A stretch of 64,000 bases of DNA. Source: Polaromonas sp. OV174 (GTDB lineage Bacteria > Pseudomonadota > Gammaproteobacteria > Burkholderiales > Burkholderiaceae_C). The stretch covers positions 1-64,000 of the forward strand of contig NZ_FOKZ01000016.1 in NCBI RefSeq assembly GCF_900112285.1, given 5' to 3'. Below are positions 25,574-34,585 of the stretch, piece by piece; position 1 is the stretch's first letter, and each line of letters begins with the position of its first letter. The notes beneath the pieces were generated by a model. That model was not told the DNA's origin and made no database searches. It was given only the letters and a program-made list of their open reading frames with translations. Made by a program: the position numbers and the translations under genes.

Positions 25574-27019
25574 ATGGACCCGCAACCGCTTTACCTGCAA
25601 CTCTCCGGCCACTATCGCCAGGCAATCCACTCAGGCGTTTTACTGCCCGGCCAGCGCATGCCATCGGTCAGGGCCTTGACGCGCTTGCATCAGGTCAGCC
25701 TGTCTACCGCCGTGCAAGCCTGCCACCGGCTGGAAGACGAGGGCTGGCTGGAGGCGCGGCCGCGCTCGGGTTACTTTGTGCTCAAGCGCCGCAGCATGGA
25801 TTTGGCGCCGCTCACCGAGCCGGAACCGGGCCGTACGCTGGACCCGGCCCAGTATGTGGGGATTCACGACCGGGTGTCGGACTACGTGAGCAAGTGCGAG
25901 CGCTATCCGCTGACCCACAATCTGGCCGCCGCCTATTGCGCGCCCGAGATGTATCCGGCCGAGGCCCTGAAGAACGAGGCGGTTAGAGCCTTGCGTCAGC
26001 AGCCCCATTTGCTGGTGAGCGCGGTGGCCGCCTCCGGCGACTCCCCCTTGCACGCCGTGCTGGCGCGGCGTGCATTGGCCCAGGGCATGCAGCTGTCGAG
26101 CGATGACATCGTCGTCACGCATGGCTGCATAGAGGCGCTCAATATTGCGCTGCGCGCCGTGACCCTGCCGGGCGACACGGTGGCGGTGGAGTCGCCCAGT
26201 TATTACGGCTTGCTGCAGGTGCTGGAAAGCCTGGGCTTGCGGGCGCTGGAAATCCCCACCAGCCCGACGCTGGGCATATCGGTGGAGGCGCTGGAGCTGG
26301 CTTTTCAGACCCAGCAGCGGGTCAAGGCCGTGGTGGTGATGCCCAATCTTCACAACCCGCTGGGCTGCGTGATGCGGGATGGCGACAAGGAGCGGCTGGT
26401 CAGGCTTTGCGAGCGCCAGCAGGTCGCGCTGATAGAAGACGACACCTATGGCGCCCTGGGCGCCGACGATGTGCCGCTCAAGGCGGCCAAGGCCTGGGAC
26501 CGCCATGGCTACGTGATTTATTGCGCCTCGCTGCGCAAGACCCTGGCGCCTGGCTTGCGTTTGGGCTGGATGACGGGCGGGCGCTGGCATGCCCGGATTC
26601 AGATGCTGAAGTATGCGCAAAGCCGCAGCAACGAGGCGCTGGCGCAGATCGCCGTGGCCAAGTTCATGGGCTCCAGCGCCTATGACCGCCATTTGTCGCG
26701 CCTGCGCCGTCAGCTCAATGCGCAGCGCGAGCAGACGGCCGACGCCATTGCGGCCTCGTTTCCGGCCGGAACCCGGCTCACGGTGCCGCGCGGCAGCATG
26801 ATGCTTTGGGTGGAGTTGCCCTCGGGCACCTCGGCGTCGGCGGTGTTTGACGCGGCCTTGCTGCAAGGCATACGGGTGGCGCCCGGCGCCATGTTTTCCA
26901 ACTCCAGCCGCTACGACCATTTCTTGCGCATCAGCTGCGGCTATCCCTTTACCAAAGAGGCTGCGGACAGCCTGCGCACCTTGGCGGCCATCACGGCGCA
27001 GCATGTGCCCAAGGATTGA
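25574..27019 (+). CDS. MocR-type regulator (GntR HTH fused to aminotransferase fold)
   Basis: 481 residues from the ATG at 25574 (MDPQPLYLQLSGHYRQAI). The N-terminal GntR winged helix (PGQRMPSVRALTRLHQVSLS, GWLEARPRSGYFV) is followed by a fold-type I aminotransferase domain with the PLP lysine in ASLRKTLAPGLRLGW and PNLHNPLGCV upstream. MocR proteins use PLP or aminoacyl-PLP as effectors. The gene is flanked by two LysE-type exporters, which are plausible targets along with the divergent DUF2917 gene. Confidence 0.92.
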   Translation: MDPQPLYLQLSGHYRQAIHSGVLLPGQRMPSVRALTRLHQVSLSTAVQACHRLEDEGWLEARPRSGYFVLKRRSMDLAPLTEPEPGRTLDPAQYVGIHDRVSDYVSKCERYPLTHNLAAAYCAPEMYPAEALKNEAVRALRQQPHLLVSAVAASGDSPLHAVLARRALAQGMQLSSDDIVVTHGCIEALNIALRAVTLPGDTVAVESPSYYGLLQVLESLGLRALEIPTSPTLGISVEALELAFQTQQRVKAVVVMPNLHNPLGCVMRDGDKERLVRLCERQQVALIEDDTYGALGADDVPLKAAKAWDRHGYVIYCASLRKTLAPGLRLGWMTGGRWHARIQMLKYAQSRSNEALAQIAVAKFMGSSAYDRHLSRLRRQLNAQREQTADAIAASFPAGTRLTVPRGSMMLWVELPSGTSASAVFDAALLQGIRVAPGAMFSNSSRYDHFLRISCGYPFTKEAADSLRTLAAITAQHVPKD

Positions 27020-27053
27020 TGCTCAGCCCGATTTTTTAAGCGTTTCAGGCCTC

Positions 27054-27096
27054 TAGCCCTTTGTTCTAGGGCGCAAGGCGCTATTTATTTGATAGT
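27054..27096 (+). repeat. dispersed 43-base element
   Basis: TAGCCCT-N10-GCGCA-N4-GCTAT-N7-ATAGT with terminal hairpin 27080-27096, in the convergent gap after the MocR gene. Confidence 0.85.
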
Positions 27097-27121
27097 AATT
27101 CCAGAGCAGGCATGGCCGGCC

Positions 27122-27778
27122 TCAGACGGCCGACACCGCCTGCTGGCCGCGCTTGACGAAGAACAGGCCGGCGCCCACGGCCATCAGCAGGCCGCCAAAC
27201 AGGCGGTTTTGCCATTTGATGGCCTGGGCGTTTTTGAACAGCGTCTGCAGGCGGCTGGCGGCAAAGGCATAGCCGTGCATCACCACCAGATCCACGGTCA
27301 CAGAGGTCAGCGCCATCAGCAGCAACTGCAGCCAGAGCGGACGGCTGGGGCTGATGAACTGCGGCAGCACCGCCACCATGAACAAAATGCCCTTGGGGTT
27401 GGTCACATTGGTCAGAAAGCCGGTGAGAAAGCGCCGACGCGCCGACAGCATGTTCACGTTGGAGGGGGCTCCGGTTTCATCGGGCGTGAGCGCCGCCGAG
27501 GAACGCCACTGCGACCAGCCTATGTAAATCAGGTAGCCGGCGCCCAGAATCTTGACCAGGCTAAAAGCCAGTTCAGACGCGATCAGCAGCGAGCCGACAC
27601 CGGCGCCGGCGATGATCAGAATCACCAGCAGGCCGGCTTGCAGCCCGACGATGGTGGCCTGGGTGCGCCGCACGCCATAGCTCAGGCCGTGGCTCATGGC
27701 CAGCACCGCACCCGAGCCGGGCGAGATGGCTATCAGGATAGAGGCGAAGAAAAAAGCGGTCCAGGTATGAAGATCCAT
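27122..27778 (-). CDS. LysE/RhtB-family amino-acid exporter
   Basis: 218 residues from the ATG at 27778 (MDLHTWTAFF). FFASILIAISPGSGAVLAMSHGLSYG is the family N-terminal motif with PGxGxxL changed to PGSGAVL, then AGYLIYIGWSQW and NPKGILFMVAVLPQFI. It is a distinct paralogue of the 24307-24942 exporter. It converges on the MocR regulator gene and is divergent from the MlaE-like gene. Confidence 0.9.
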   Translation of the reverse strand: MDLHTWTAFFFASILIAISPGSGAVLAMSHGLSYGVRRTQATIVGLQAGLLVILIIAGAGVGSLLIASELAFSLVKILGAGYLIYIGWSQWRSSAALTPDETGAPSNVNMLSARRRFLTGFLTNVTNPKGILFMVAVLPQFISPSRPLWLQLLLMALTSVTVDLVVMHGYAFAASRLQTLFKNAQAIKWQNRLFGGLLMAVGAGLFFVKRGQQAVSAV

Positions 27779-27860
27779 GATGTGTGCGTACGGGCGTGAG
27801 GCTAAAACGGAAGACCGCCATCCTAACGTCATTGCGGCAGCCCGCCGTTATCATGGCCGA

Positions 27861-28673
27861 ATGAATTCAATGGCCTCCTGGCAACGTTTGCTGGCTCAAA
27901 CCGGCCGCGCCGCGCAGCAGTGGCTCATCGAGTGGTGGCAACTGGTGCACCTGGGCGCGGTGATCATGGTGCTGGTCCTGTCGCCTTCGAGCTACCGGCG
28001 TGACAACCGCGCGCTGCTGGCCCGGCACATCTATGTCAACACCGCGCCGATTCTGCTGGGCTTTACCGTGCTCTGCGCACTGGTCACGGTGGTCATTACA
28101 CGCATCGTGCTGGTCACGGCGCTGAGCTACGGCCTGTCGCAATACGCGCTGCAGGTGGTGATACGCGTGCTGGTGCTGGAGCTGATTCCCCTGACGGCGG
28201 CGCTCTTCGTGGCGCTGCGCTGCACCATTCCCGATGGCGCCGAACTCACGGCCATGCAGGCCAGCGGCGAGCTTGACGCCATGCGTCAGCGCGGCCAGGA
28301 TCCGGTGCGACGCGAGGTCTTGCCGCGCGTGGTGGCCGGTCTGTTTTCGGGCATTACGCTGGCGGTGCTGAGTTGCGTGGTGGCGCTGGTGGTGGCTTAT
28401 CTGGCGGTCTACGGCTTCAATGTGTCTGGGCTGCCAATCTATACCCGCTTGTTTGGCCAGGTGTTCAGTCCTGCCGTGACCCTGATTTTTGTCCTCAAGA
28501 CCTTGTTTTTCTGCCTTGCCGTCTCCCTGATTCCCATGGCATCGGCGCTTTACGGCCTGTCTGGCATGCATGACAACAGCGTGCGTACCAGTGCCGAGCT
28601 GCGCGGGCTGGTACGCATGTTTGCGGTGATTTTGCTGATTGAAGTGGCCTCGCTGGTCGGCAACTACTATTGA
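27861..28673 (+). CDS. MlaE-family ABC permease for lipid transport
   Basis: 270 residues from the ATG at 27861. Five or so hydrophobic segments, and the MlaE coupling-helix signature ELTAMQASGELDAMRQRGQDPVRREVLPRV, in the place where MlaE contacts the MlaF ATPase. It is followed after 21 bases by an MCE-domain gene. No ATPase gene lies in between or on either side, so the ATPase must be encoded elsewhere or be shared with another system. Confidence 0.88.
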   Translation: MNSMASWQRLLAQTGRAAQQWLIEWWQLVHLGAVIMVLVLSPSSYRRDNRALLARHIYVNTAPILLGFTVLCALVTVVITRIVLVTALSYGLSQYALQVVIRVLVLELIPLTAALFVALRCTIPDGAELTAMQASGELDAMRQRGQDPVRREVLPRVVAGLFSGITLAVLSCVVALVVAYLAVYGFNVSGLPIYTRLFGQVFSPAVTLIFVLKTLFFCLAVSLIPMASALYGLSGMHDNSVRTSAELRGLVRMFAVILLIEVASLVGNYY

Positions 28674-28694
28674 CCTCTTTCAAACCGTACCACC

Positions 28695-29693
28695 ATGAGT
28701 TCTCCTCAAGACCCTTCAGATCCTTCGGACCCGTTGTCGCCGCCAGCCGCTGCCAGGACGGACAACCTGGAGCTCAAGGCCAGGCTGCTGCTGCTCTTCA
28801 TGCTGCTGCTGATCTGCGGCTCGGCGCTCTTCGTGCTCTACGCCCGGGGCGCGTTTGATGCCACCCAGCGGCTGGTGCTGGTGGCAGAGGACTCCGAGGG
28901 TGTGGTGGTTGGCATGGACCTGACGTTTTCCGGCTTTCCGATTGGCCGGGTGCAGCGCATCGAACTGGCCGAAGACGGCAAGGCCCGTATCCTGGTGGAT
29001 GTGGCTAGCAAGGATGCCCACTGGCTGCGCACCACCAGCGTTTTCACGCTGGTCAAGGGCATTGTGGGCGGCACCAACATCCGCGCCTACACTGGCGTGC
29101 TGACCGACCCATTGCTGCCCGATGGCGCGGTGCGCAACGTGTTGCAAGGCGATGCCAGCGCGGAAATCCCCAAGGTGATTGCCGCCGCCAAAGACCTGAT
29201 CGAAAACCTCAACAACCTGACCGGCAGCAGCGGCTCCGTCGGCGCCAGCCTGGCCAATCTGCAGACCCTGACCGAGCGACTCAACGGCCCCGGCGGCGCG
29301 CTCACCGTGCTGCTGGGCAGCGAAGCCGAAGCGAAAAAGTTCTCCGCCACGCTGGATCGAACCAACGCGCTGCTGGCCAAGGTAGACGGCATGGCAGCCA
29401 AGGCCGACACCCAGGTGTTTGGCGAGAAGGGCGTGATGCCCGAAACGCGCGCCACCATCGTCCAGCTCAACGCCATGCTGGGCGAGGCGCGCGGCAGCCT
29501 GAAACGGGTTGATGCCGTGCTGCAGGATGCCCAGGCCATCAGCGCCAACGCCAAAGACGCCACGGCCGACCTGGGCGCCCTGCGCGCCGATGTTGAGGCC
29601 AATCTGCGCAAGGTGGAAGGCCTGATCAATGACATCAGCCGCAAATGGCCTTTTGCCAAGGACGCCAAGGATGCGGAGATGAAACTGCCATGA
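28695..29693 (+). CDS. MlaD/MCE-domain protein
   Basis: 332 residues. Short cytoplasmic N-terminus, one membrane segment (LLLLFMLLLICGSALFVLYA), then an MCE domain (DSEGVVVGMDLTFSGFPIGRVQRIELAEDGKARILVDV) and a long helical C-terminal part (about residues 170-330). MCE proteins form hexameric rings that carry phospholipids between membranes. The gene is coupled to its neighbour: its stop overlaps the next start (ATGA at 29690-29693). Confidence 0.9.
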   Translation: MSSPQDPSDPSDPLSPPAAARTDNLELKARLLLLFMLLLICGSALFVLYARGAFDATQRLVLVAEDSEGVVVGMDLTFSGFPIGRVQRIELAEDGKARILVDVASKDAHWLRTTSVFTLVKGIVGGTNIRAYTGVLTDPLLPDGAVRNVLQGDASAEIPKVIAAAKDLIENLNNLTGSSGSVGASLANLQTLTERLNGPGGALTVLLGSEAEAKKFSATLDRTNALLAKVDGMAAKADTQVFGEKGVMPETRATIVQLNAMLGEARGSLKRVDAVLQDAQAISANAKDATADLGALRADVEANLRKVEGLINDISRKWPFAKDAKDAEMKLP

Positions 29694-30373
29694 GCCGCGC
29701 CATCAAACTCATTCTTTCGCTCTCAGCCCTTGTGCTGTTCGGCGCCTGCGCCAGCGGCCCCAAGCCGCCCGACTGGCAAGTCGAAGCCAAGGGCTCCATG
29801 GAGCGTTCGGTGACCGCTTACATGGAGGGCAATAGCCGGGTCGAGATGGCCGAGTTGCAACGCGCACGCAGCCAGCTCTCGAGCACCGGCCGCGCCGATC
29901 TGCTGGCCACGGCCGAGCTGCTGCACTGCGCCGGCCGCGTCGCCGCCCTGGTGTTTGAGCCCTGCGCCGGTTTTGACAAGCTGCGCCAGGACAGCACCGC
30001 CGCGCAACAGGCCTATGCCGACTACCTGCGCGGCCAGTTGCCGCCGCAAGGCATTGCCCTGTTGCCCGAGCCGCAGCGCGCCGCTGCTGGCGGCAGTGCA
30101 GCGGCAGTTCAGGGCATCGCTGATCCGCTGTCGCAACTGGTGGCGGCCGGCGTGCTGTTCCAGAAAGGCCAGGCCAGCCCGGCCGTGGTGCAGCAGGCGG
30201 TAGATACCGCCTCTGCGCAAGGCTGGCGCCGCCCCCTGCTGGCCTGGCTGAACGTGCAGGCGCAGCTGGCGGAGAAGGGCGGCGACGGCGAGGAAGCTGC
30301 CCGCTTGCGCCGGCGCATAGCGCTCACCCAGGGCCAGGCGAATGCGGCCAAGAAAAACCTTGATTATTTATGA
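29690..30373 (+). CDS. lipoprotein of the MCE operon, family not recognised
   Basis: 227 residues. The lipobox LFGAC with cysteine at about residue 20 marks an anchored lipoprotein. The rest is mostly helical, with GSMERSVTAYMEGNSRVEMAE and two further cysteines (LLHCAGR, FEPCAGF). It does not resemble the PqiC/ABC_trans_aux lipoprotein that usually closes MCE operons. Its position, overlapping the MlaD start by 4 bases, suggests a role in the same lipid-transport complex. Confidence 0.75.
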   Translation: MSRAIKLILSLSALVLFGACASGPKPPDWQVEAKGSMERSVTAYMEGNSRVEMAELQRARSQLSSTGRADLLATAELLHCAGRVAALVFEPCAGFDKLRQDSTAAQQAYADYLRGQLPPQGIALLPEPQRAAAGGSAAAVQGIADPLSQLVAAGVLFQKGQASPAVVQQAVDTASAQGWRRPLLAWLNVQAQLAEKGGDGEEAARLRRRIALTQGQANAAKKNLDYL

Positions 30374-30385
30374 AAAAAGTGCCGC

Positions 30386-30428
30386 CAGCCCTTTAACTCT
30401 ATGCGCAAGTAGCTATTGTTTTGATAGT
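30386..30428 (+). repeat. dispersed 43-base element
   Basis: CAGCCCT-N10-GCGCA-N4-GCTAT-N7-ATAGT, hairpin 30412-30428, just after the lipoprotein gene stop. Confidence 0.85.
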
Positions 30429-30491
30429 GATTGCCGGGAGCTGGGCTGACAGGCTGGTGTTTAGGTTTTTGGTGCCAGGAAAGTTTCAGAC

Positions 30492-30860
30492 ATGAATTTT
30501 GGAAAAACCACCCCCATCCTTCGGATGTTCGACGAAGCCAAGGCCAAGGAGTTCTACATCGATTTCCTGGGCTTCAAGCTCGATTGGGAGCACCGCTTCG
30601 AGGCGGACCTGCCGCTGTACATGCAAATCTCAAAGGGCGACTGTCTCATCCATTTGTCAGAGCATCATGGAGACTGCAGCCCGGGCGCCGCGCTCAGAAT
30701 TGAATGCAACGAACTGGAGGCGTTTCAACAACAGCTGCTGGCCAAGAGCTACAAGTACGCGCGGCCTGGCATAGAAGACATGCCCTGGGGCAGCAAAGAT
30801 ATGTCCATTCGCGATCCCTTCGGCAACAGACTGACGTTTACCAGCGCTATCAGCACCTGA
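30492..30860 (+). CDS. glyoxalase/bleomycin-resistance superfamily protein
   Basis: 122 residues forming a single VOC module: TTPILRMFDEAKAKEFYIDFLGFKLDWEHRF, LHLSEHHGDCSPGAALRIEC-type central strand, and MSIRDPFGNRLTF at the end. This resembles small dioxygenase/lyase-fold proteins sometimes annotated as glyoxalase superfamily protein. Substrate unknown. Standing alone between two repeat copies. Confidence 0.85.
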   Translation: MNFGKTTPILRMFDEAKAKEFYIDFLGFKLDWEHRFEADLPLYMQISKGDCLIHLSEHHGDCSPGAALRIECNELEAFQQQLLAKSYKYARPGIEDMPWGSKDMSIRDPFGNRLTFTSAIST

Positions 30861-30950
30861 GCAGTCCAGGGGATCCCCCTCAAGGGCAAGAAGCTGAGCA
30901 CTGACGGTTTCGCCTTCCTCCACCAACGATGTACCCACAGGTTTTGAATT

Positions 30951-31253
30951 TTGAGTTACTCCCTGACCCTTTACGCCTACGAAGACGCCACCGACCAGGA
31001 GCGCCGGGATGCCGAGAAGCGCTTTCGCAAGGCGCTCGATGAAACGCTGGGCGACGCCAGCCTGGTGCTTCCGGTTTACCAGGCCTATCGCCGCATCGTC
31101 TCCATTTACGGTGAAGCGCCAGCGCCAGATACGCTGACGGACGCCGAGCAGCAAATCCTTGACCAGTGGCAGGCGGCCGAAACGGCGGCCGTCACGGCGG
31201 CCTTTGGGCCGAATCGTTACATGGGCGAGGCTCAGTTCGAAATTGGGGCTTAA
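30951..31253 (+). CDS. hypothetical small acidic protein
   Basis: 100 residues, not recognised. It begins at a TTG codon at 30951 (SYSLTLYAYEDATDQERRDA); no ATG is suitable. The composition is regular and amphipathic: a helical first half and an Asp/Glu-rich middle (TLTDAEQQILDQWQAAETAAVTAAF). Coding quality looks real, but there is no functional clue beyond its position between repeats. Confidence 0.5.
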   Translation: MSYSLTLYAYEDATDQERRDAEKRFRKALDETLGDASLVLPVYQAYRRIVSIYGEAPAPDTLTDAEQQILDQWQAAETAAVTAAFGPNRYMGEAQFEIGA

Positions 31254-31262
31254 AAAGGCCTC

Positions 31263-31305
31263 CAGCCCTTTGTAGATGAGCGCCGACAGCTATCAAAAAC
31301 ATAGT
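31263..31305 (+). repeat. dispersed 43-base element
   Basis: CAGCCCT-N10-GCGCC-N4-GCTAT-N7-ATAGT, hairpin 31289-31305, in the convergent gap before the slipin gene. Confidence 0.8.
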
Positions 31306-31329
31306 TGATGCTGGCGCTCCCGGAGCATC

Positions 31330-32118
31330 TCATTCATCTTTGCTCGGCGGCTTGCCCTTGCCCAGCAGCGAGCCCAGCAAGTCCATGGGCAGGGGAAACA
31401 CAATCGTCGAGGCGCGGTCGCCAGCGACCTGCGTCATGGTCTGCAGGTAGCGCAGCTGCATGGCTTCGGGCTGCCGGGCCAGCATTTGGGCGGCTTCTAG
31501 CAGCGCGGCGGCGGCCTGTTTTTCGCCCTCGGCGTGGATCACCTTGGCGCGGCGTTCGCGTTCGGCTTCGGCCTGGCGGGCGATGGCGCGCACCATGGAT
31601 TCATTCAGATCGATGTCCTTGATCTCGACGTTGGTGACCTTGATACCCCAGCCGTCGGTCTGCGCGTCCAGGATGCGCTGGATGTCGACGTTGAGGCGTT
31701 CGCGTTCGGCCAGCATTTCATCGAGTTCATGCTTGCCCAGCACCACGCGCAAGGTGGTTTGCGCCAGCTGGCTGGTAGCCATGAGGTAGTTTTCGACCTG
31801 GATGATGGCTTTTTGCGGATCGATGATGCGAAAGAAAAGCACCGCGCTGACCTTGACCGAGACGTTGTCGCGCGAAATCACGTCCTGCGGGTCCACATTC
31901 ATGGTCACCACGCGCAAGTCAACACGCACCATTTTTTGCAGCGCCGGAATCAAGAGCACCAGCCCCGGACCCTTGACCTTCCAGAAGCGCCCGAGCTGAA
32001 ACACCACGGCGCGCTCGTATTCGCGCAGTATGCGTATGGTGTTCACCGCCAGCACGACAAACAGGACTAGCAGCGGGATCAGCACGCTGCCCAGGCCGAG
32101 GTTGAAACCGGGATTCAT
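31330..32118 (-). CDS. slipin (SPFH/stomatin family) membrane protein
   Basis: 262 residues. One N-terminal membrane segment ([19 protein letters not shown]), then an SPFH domain ([51 protein letters not shown]) and a helical [18 protein letters not shown] tract. Slipins oligomerise in the inner membrane and pair with NfeD proteases. The ATG overlaps the nfeD stop by 4 bases (32115-32118), the usual slipin/NfeD arrangement. Confidence 0.92.
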   Translation of the reverse strand: MNPGFNLGLGSVLIPLLVLFVVLAVNTIRILREYERAVVFQLGRFWKVKGPGLVLLIPALQKMVRVDLRVVTMNVDPQDVISRDNVSVKVSAVLFFRIIDPQKAIIQVENYLMATSQLAQTTLRVVLGKHELDEMLAERERLNVDIQRILDAQTDGWGIKVTNVEIKDIDLNESMVRAIARQAEAERERRAKVIHAEGEKQAAAALLEAAQMLARQPEAMQLRYLQTMTQVAGDRASTIVFPLPMDLLGSLLGKGKPPSKDE

Positions 32119-33560
32119 GGCGTCGCTCCTTGTGGTTGGGCTGCTGTTGATGCGGTATCAAGCTGAACGTCCAGCGTCAGCCCGTGCAGGCCGATCACCC
32201 GTATGCGTTGGCCGCTTGCCAGCGGCTGCCTACTGCTGACGCGCCAGCGCTCGCCTTGCACCTGCGCCCAGATTTCGCCCTGGCCGACCTCCAGCACCTG
32301 GCCAGGGGCGCCGACCATGACTTCGCGGCCGCTGACCACAGGCCGCCGGCGCGCCTTCATGGCCATGCCGCAGCCCAGCAAAATGACGGCGGCCGAAGTG
32401 GCGGCCAGCGCCAAGATCAGCGGCAACGGAACACCAAAGCCGGGCGCGTCATGGTCAAACAGCAAAATGCCGCCGGCAATGAAGGCAATCACGCCGCCCA
32501 CACCGAAGGCGCCAAAACTGGGGGACAGCACTTCGGCCACCAGCAGGCCTATGCCGAACAGCAGCAGCGCCAGCCCGGCGTAGTTCACCGGCAGCAGCTG
32601 CAGCGCAAACAGGCCTAGAAACAGGCAGATCGCACCGGCCACACCCGCCAGGCCAAAGCTGGGCGCCGAAAACTCGAAGATCAGGCCGTAGATGCCAATC
32701 ATCATCAGGATCAAGGCCAGGGCCGGATTGGCGATCACCGACAGCAGACGCTGGCGCCAGTCGGGCGGCCGGGTTTCAAAGGCCAGGCCGCGCGTTGCCA
32801 GCGTCGCCTCGGCGCCCCGCAGGCGTACCGTGCGACCATCGATCTGGCTCAGCAGGTCGGGCAAATCCTTGGCCACCACGTCTATCACCTTGGCTTGCAG
32901 CGCCTCGCTGGCCGTCAGGGTGGCGGCCTCGCGCACTGCACGCTCGGCCCAGTCGGCATTGCGTCCGCGCAACTGCGCCAGCCCGCGTATGAAGGCGGTG
33001 GCATCGTTGACCTGTTTGGCGGCCATGGGGTCGGGCGGGCCGGCTGAGGGCTTGCCCTCGGCCTTGTCCGTCTCCGTGCCAGGGGGCTTTTCGCGTGGCA
33101 TGCCCGGCATGCCCAGGGCCACCGGTGTGGCCGCGCCCAGCGTGGTGGCCGGGGCCATGGCGGCAATGTGGGCCGCATAAAGAATATAGGTGCCGGCGCT
33201 GGCGGCGCGCGCGCCTTCGGGGCGCACATAAACCGCCACCGGCACGGGAGACGCCAAAATCGCCTGAATGATTTGCCGCATCGAGCTGTCAAGGCCGCCC
33301 GGGGTGTCGAGCTCTATGACCACCAGCGGTGCGCCGCTGCTTTCGGCCTTGCGTAGGCCACGAATCAGGTAGTCGGCGCTGGCCGGGCCTATGGCGTCTT
33401 GCAGTGTCAGCACCAGCACGGGGCTGGCGCTGACGGCAGGCAATGCCAGCGCCAGCAGTAGCAGGGCCAGCAGCAACACCAACAACAGGTGCCAGCCCCG
33501 CTTGCCATGGCGCATGGCCGCTATCAACCGGCCCGGTCGCAAGCTGCGCGCAGATGCCAT
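32115..33560 (-). CDS. NfeD-family membrane serine protease
   Basis: 481 residues. Signal/anchor segment, then a ClpP-like protease domain ([29 protein letters not shown] and [20 protein letters not shown], whose Ser is the predicted nucleophile), a long membrane domain, and a C-terminal OB-fold NfeD domain ([24 protein letters not shown]). I chose the ATG at 33560, preceded by GGAGG with a 5-base spacing. It probably cleaves and partners the slipin encoded immediately downstream. Confidence 0.88.
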   Translation of the reverse strand: MASARSLRPGRLIAAMRHGKRGWHLLLVLLLALLLLALALPAVSASPVLVLTLQDAIGPASADYLIRGLRKAESSGAPLVVIELDTPGGLDSSMRQIIQAILASPVPVAVYVRPEGARAASAGTYILYAAHIAAMAPATTLGAATPVALGMPGMPREKPPGTETDKAEGKPSAGPPDPMAAKQVNDATAFIRGLAQLRGRNADWAERAVREAATLTASEALQAKVIDVVAKDLPDLLSQIDGRTVRLRGAEATLATRGLAFETRPPDWRQRLLSVIANPALALILMMIGIYGLIFEFSAPSFGLAGVAGAICLFLGLFALQLLPVNYAGLALLLFGIGLLVAEVLSPSFGAFGVGGVIAFIAGGILLFDHDAPGFGVPLPLILALAATSAAVILLGCGMAMKARRRPVVSGREVMVGAPGQVLEVGQGEIWAQVQGERWRVSSRQPLASGQRIRVIGLHGLTLDVQLDTASTAAQPQGATP

Positions 33561-33671
33561 GAAGACCTCCCGGAACGCCACGAACTCCAGCCGGAGTTCA
33601 ATCCATCACTATGCGCCAGTAGCCGCTGGTCTTGGCAAGCGGGCGTTTATCCCCTGCGGTGATCCCGGGAT

Positions 33672-33890
33672 TCAGGGCGAGCGGCTCAAGCGCGGCGAGG
33701 CCAAGGCCTGCAACTGGTCGTTGATGGCCGTATCCAGGGCCTTTTGTTTTGGCAGCACTTGTGCCTTTTCCAGCGCCGCCTGCAGCAGGCGCAAATCCTT
33801 GCTGCTGGTCGTGGCCTTGATTTGCGCCACCGCCGCCGTCAGATTGCCGCTTTTGATCAGCGCCAGCATTTTTGTCACCCATTCACTCAT
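33672..33890 (-). CDS. hypothetical small protein
   Basis: 72 residues from ATG 33890 (MSEWVTKMLALIKSGNLTAA), not recognised. It is largely helical with a QIKATTSSKDLRLLQAALEKA segment that looks like a coiled or helical bundle. An earlier start at 33989 would add 33 residues without obvious similarity. It lies between nfeD and the divergent yegD operon. Confidence 0.45.
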   Translation of the reverse strand: MSEWVTKMLALIKSGNLTAAVAQIKATTSSKDLRLLQAALEKAQVLPKQKALDTAINDQLQALASPRLSRSP

Positions 33891-34054
33891 GTCCACCCCC
33901 GGTTTTCCTGCCAGGCCCGGGAAAAACCGGCCTGGCCAAAGTATGTAATTACTCGGGGGCAGTAAAATCTGCCCCCGCCTGCGCGCCACTCTTGTGCGCG
34001 ACAGGCTTAGCGTACGCTTTTTTAGTGCGATTTTTTGACCTGAGTGATTGATCC

Positions 34055-34585
34055 TTGACAGACGCCCCCCGCACCCCGACGCCAGACCAGACGGCCGAAT
34101 CTTCTCCCCAGGAATTTTCCAAAATACAAGAGCCGCGGCTTTGGTGCGGTGAGGGCTGGACCGCCCGCGTGCTGAAAAACGAGGACGACGACGGCTGGGC
34201 CGTGGCCATGATCAAGGACGGCGAGCCCGAGCCCGCGCTGGTAGGCCCCTGGACCATGGGGCGCGACAAGAAGAACCCCAAGCCGCTGGACGGCCCGGCC
34301 TTCAGCACGCTGGTGAAAACCGCCTCTGAATTTGTGCGCCGCCACGAGCAGCAGCTGCACGCCACGCTGCACCAGCGCATCACGGTGACGGCCAATGCCG
34401 GCCGCATCACGGTGTCGCTGGACATCGTTCCCGACGAAGACCATCCGCATGCGCTGCTCAGCGCTCACGACGAGGCCGGCGAGCCGCTGGCCGAGGTTCG
34501 CGTGGCGCCGTCCTTCAAGCTCAACCGCAGCAGCGCGGTGGCCTGGGCCGACAGCGACTTTGCCAAACCGAAAGACCGAGCATGA
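34055..34585 (+). CDS. conserved hypothetical protein upstream of the Hsp70 gene
   Basis: 176 residues beginning at a TTG at 34055. Hydrophilic N-terminus, then a compact domain (GEGWTARVLKNEDDDGWAVAMIKDGEPEPALVG and ITVTANAGRITVSLDIVPDED). I do not recognise the family. It overlaps the following Hsp70-like gene by 4 bases (ATGA at 34582), so the two should be co-expressed and may act together. Confidence 0.6.
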   Translation: MTDAPRTPTPDQTAESSPQEFSKIQEPRLWCGEGWTARVLKNEDDDGWAVAMIKDGEPEPALVGPWTMGRDKKNPKPLDGPAFSTLVKTASEFVRRHEQQLHATLHQRITVTANAGRITVSLDIVPDEDHPHALLSAHDEAGEPLAEVRVAPSFKLNRSSAVAWADSDFAKPKDRA

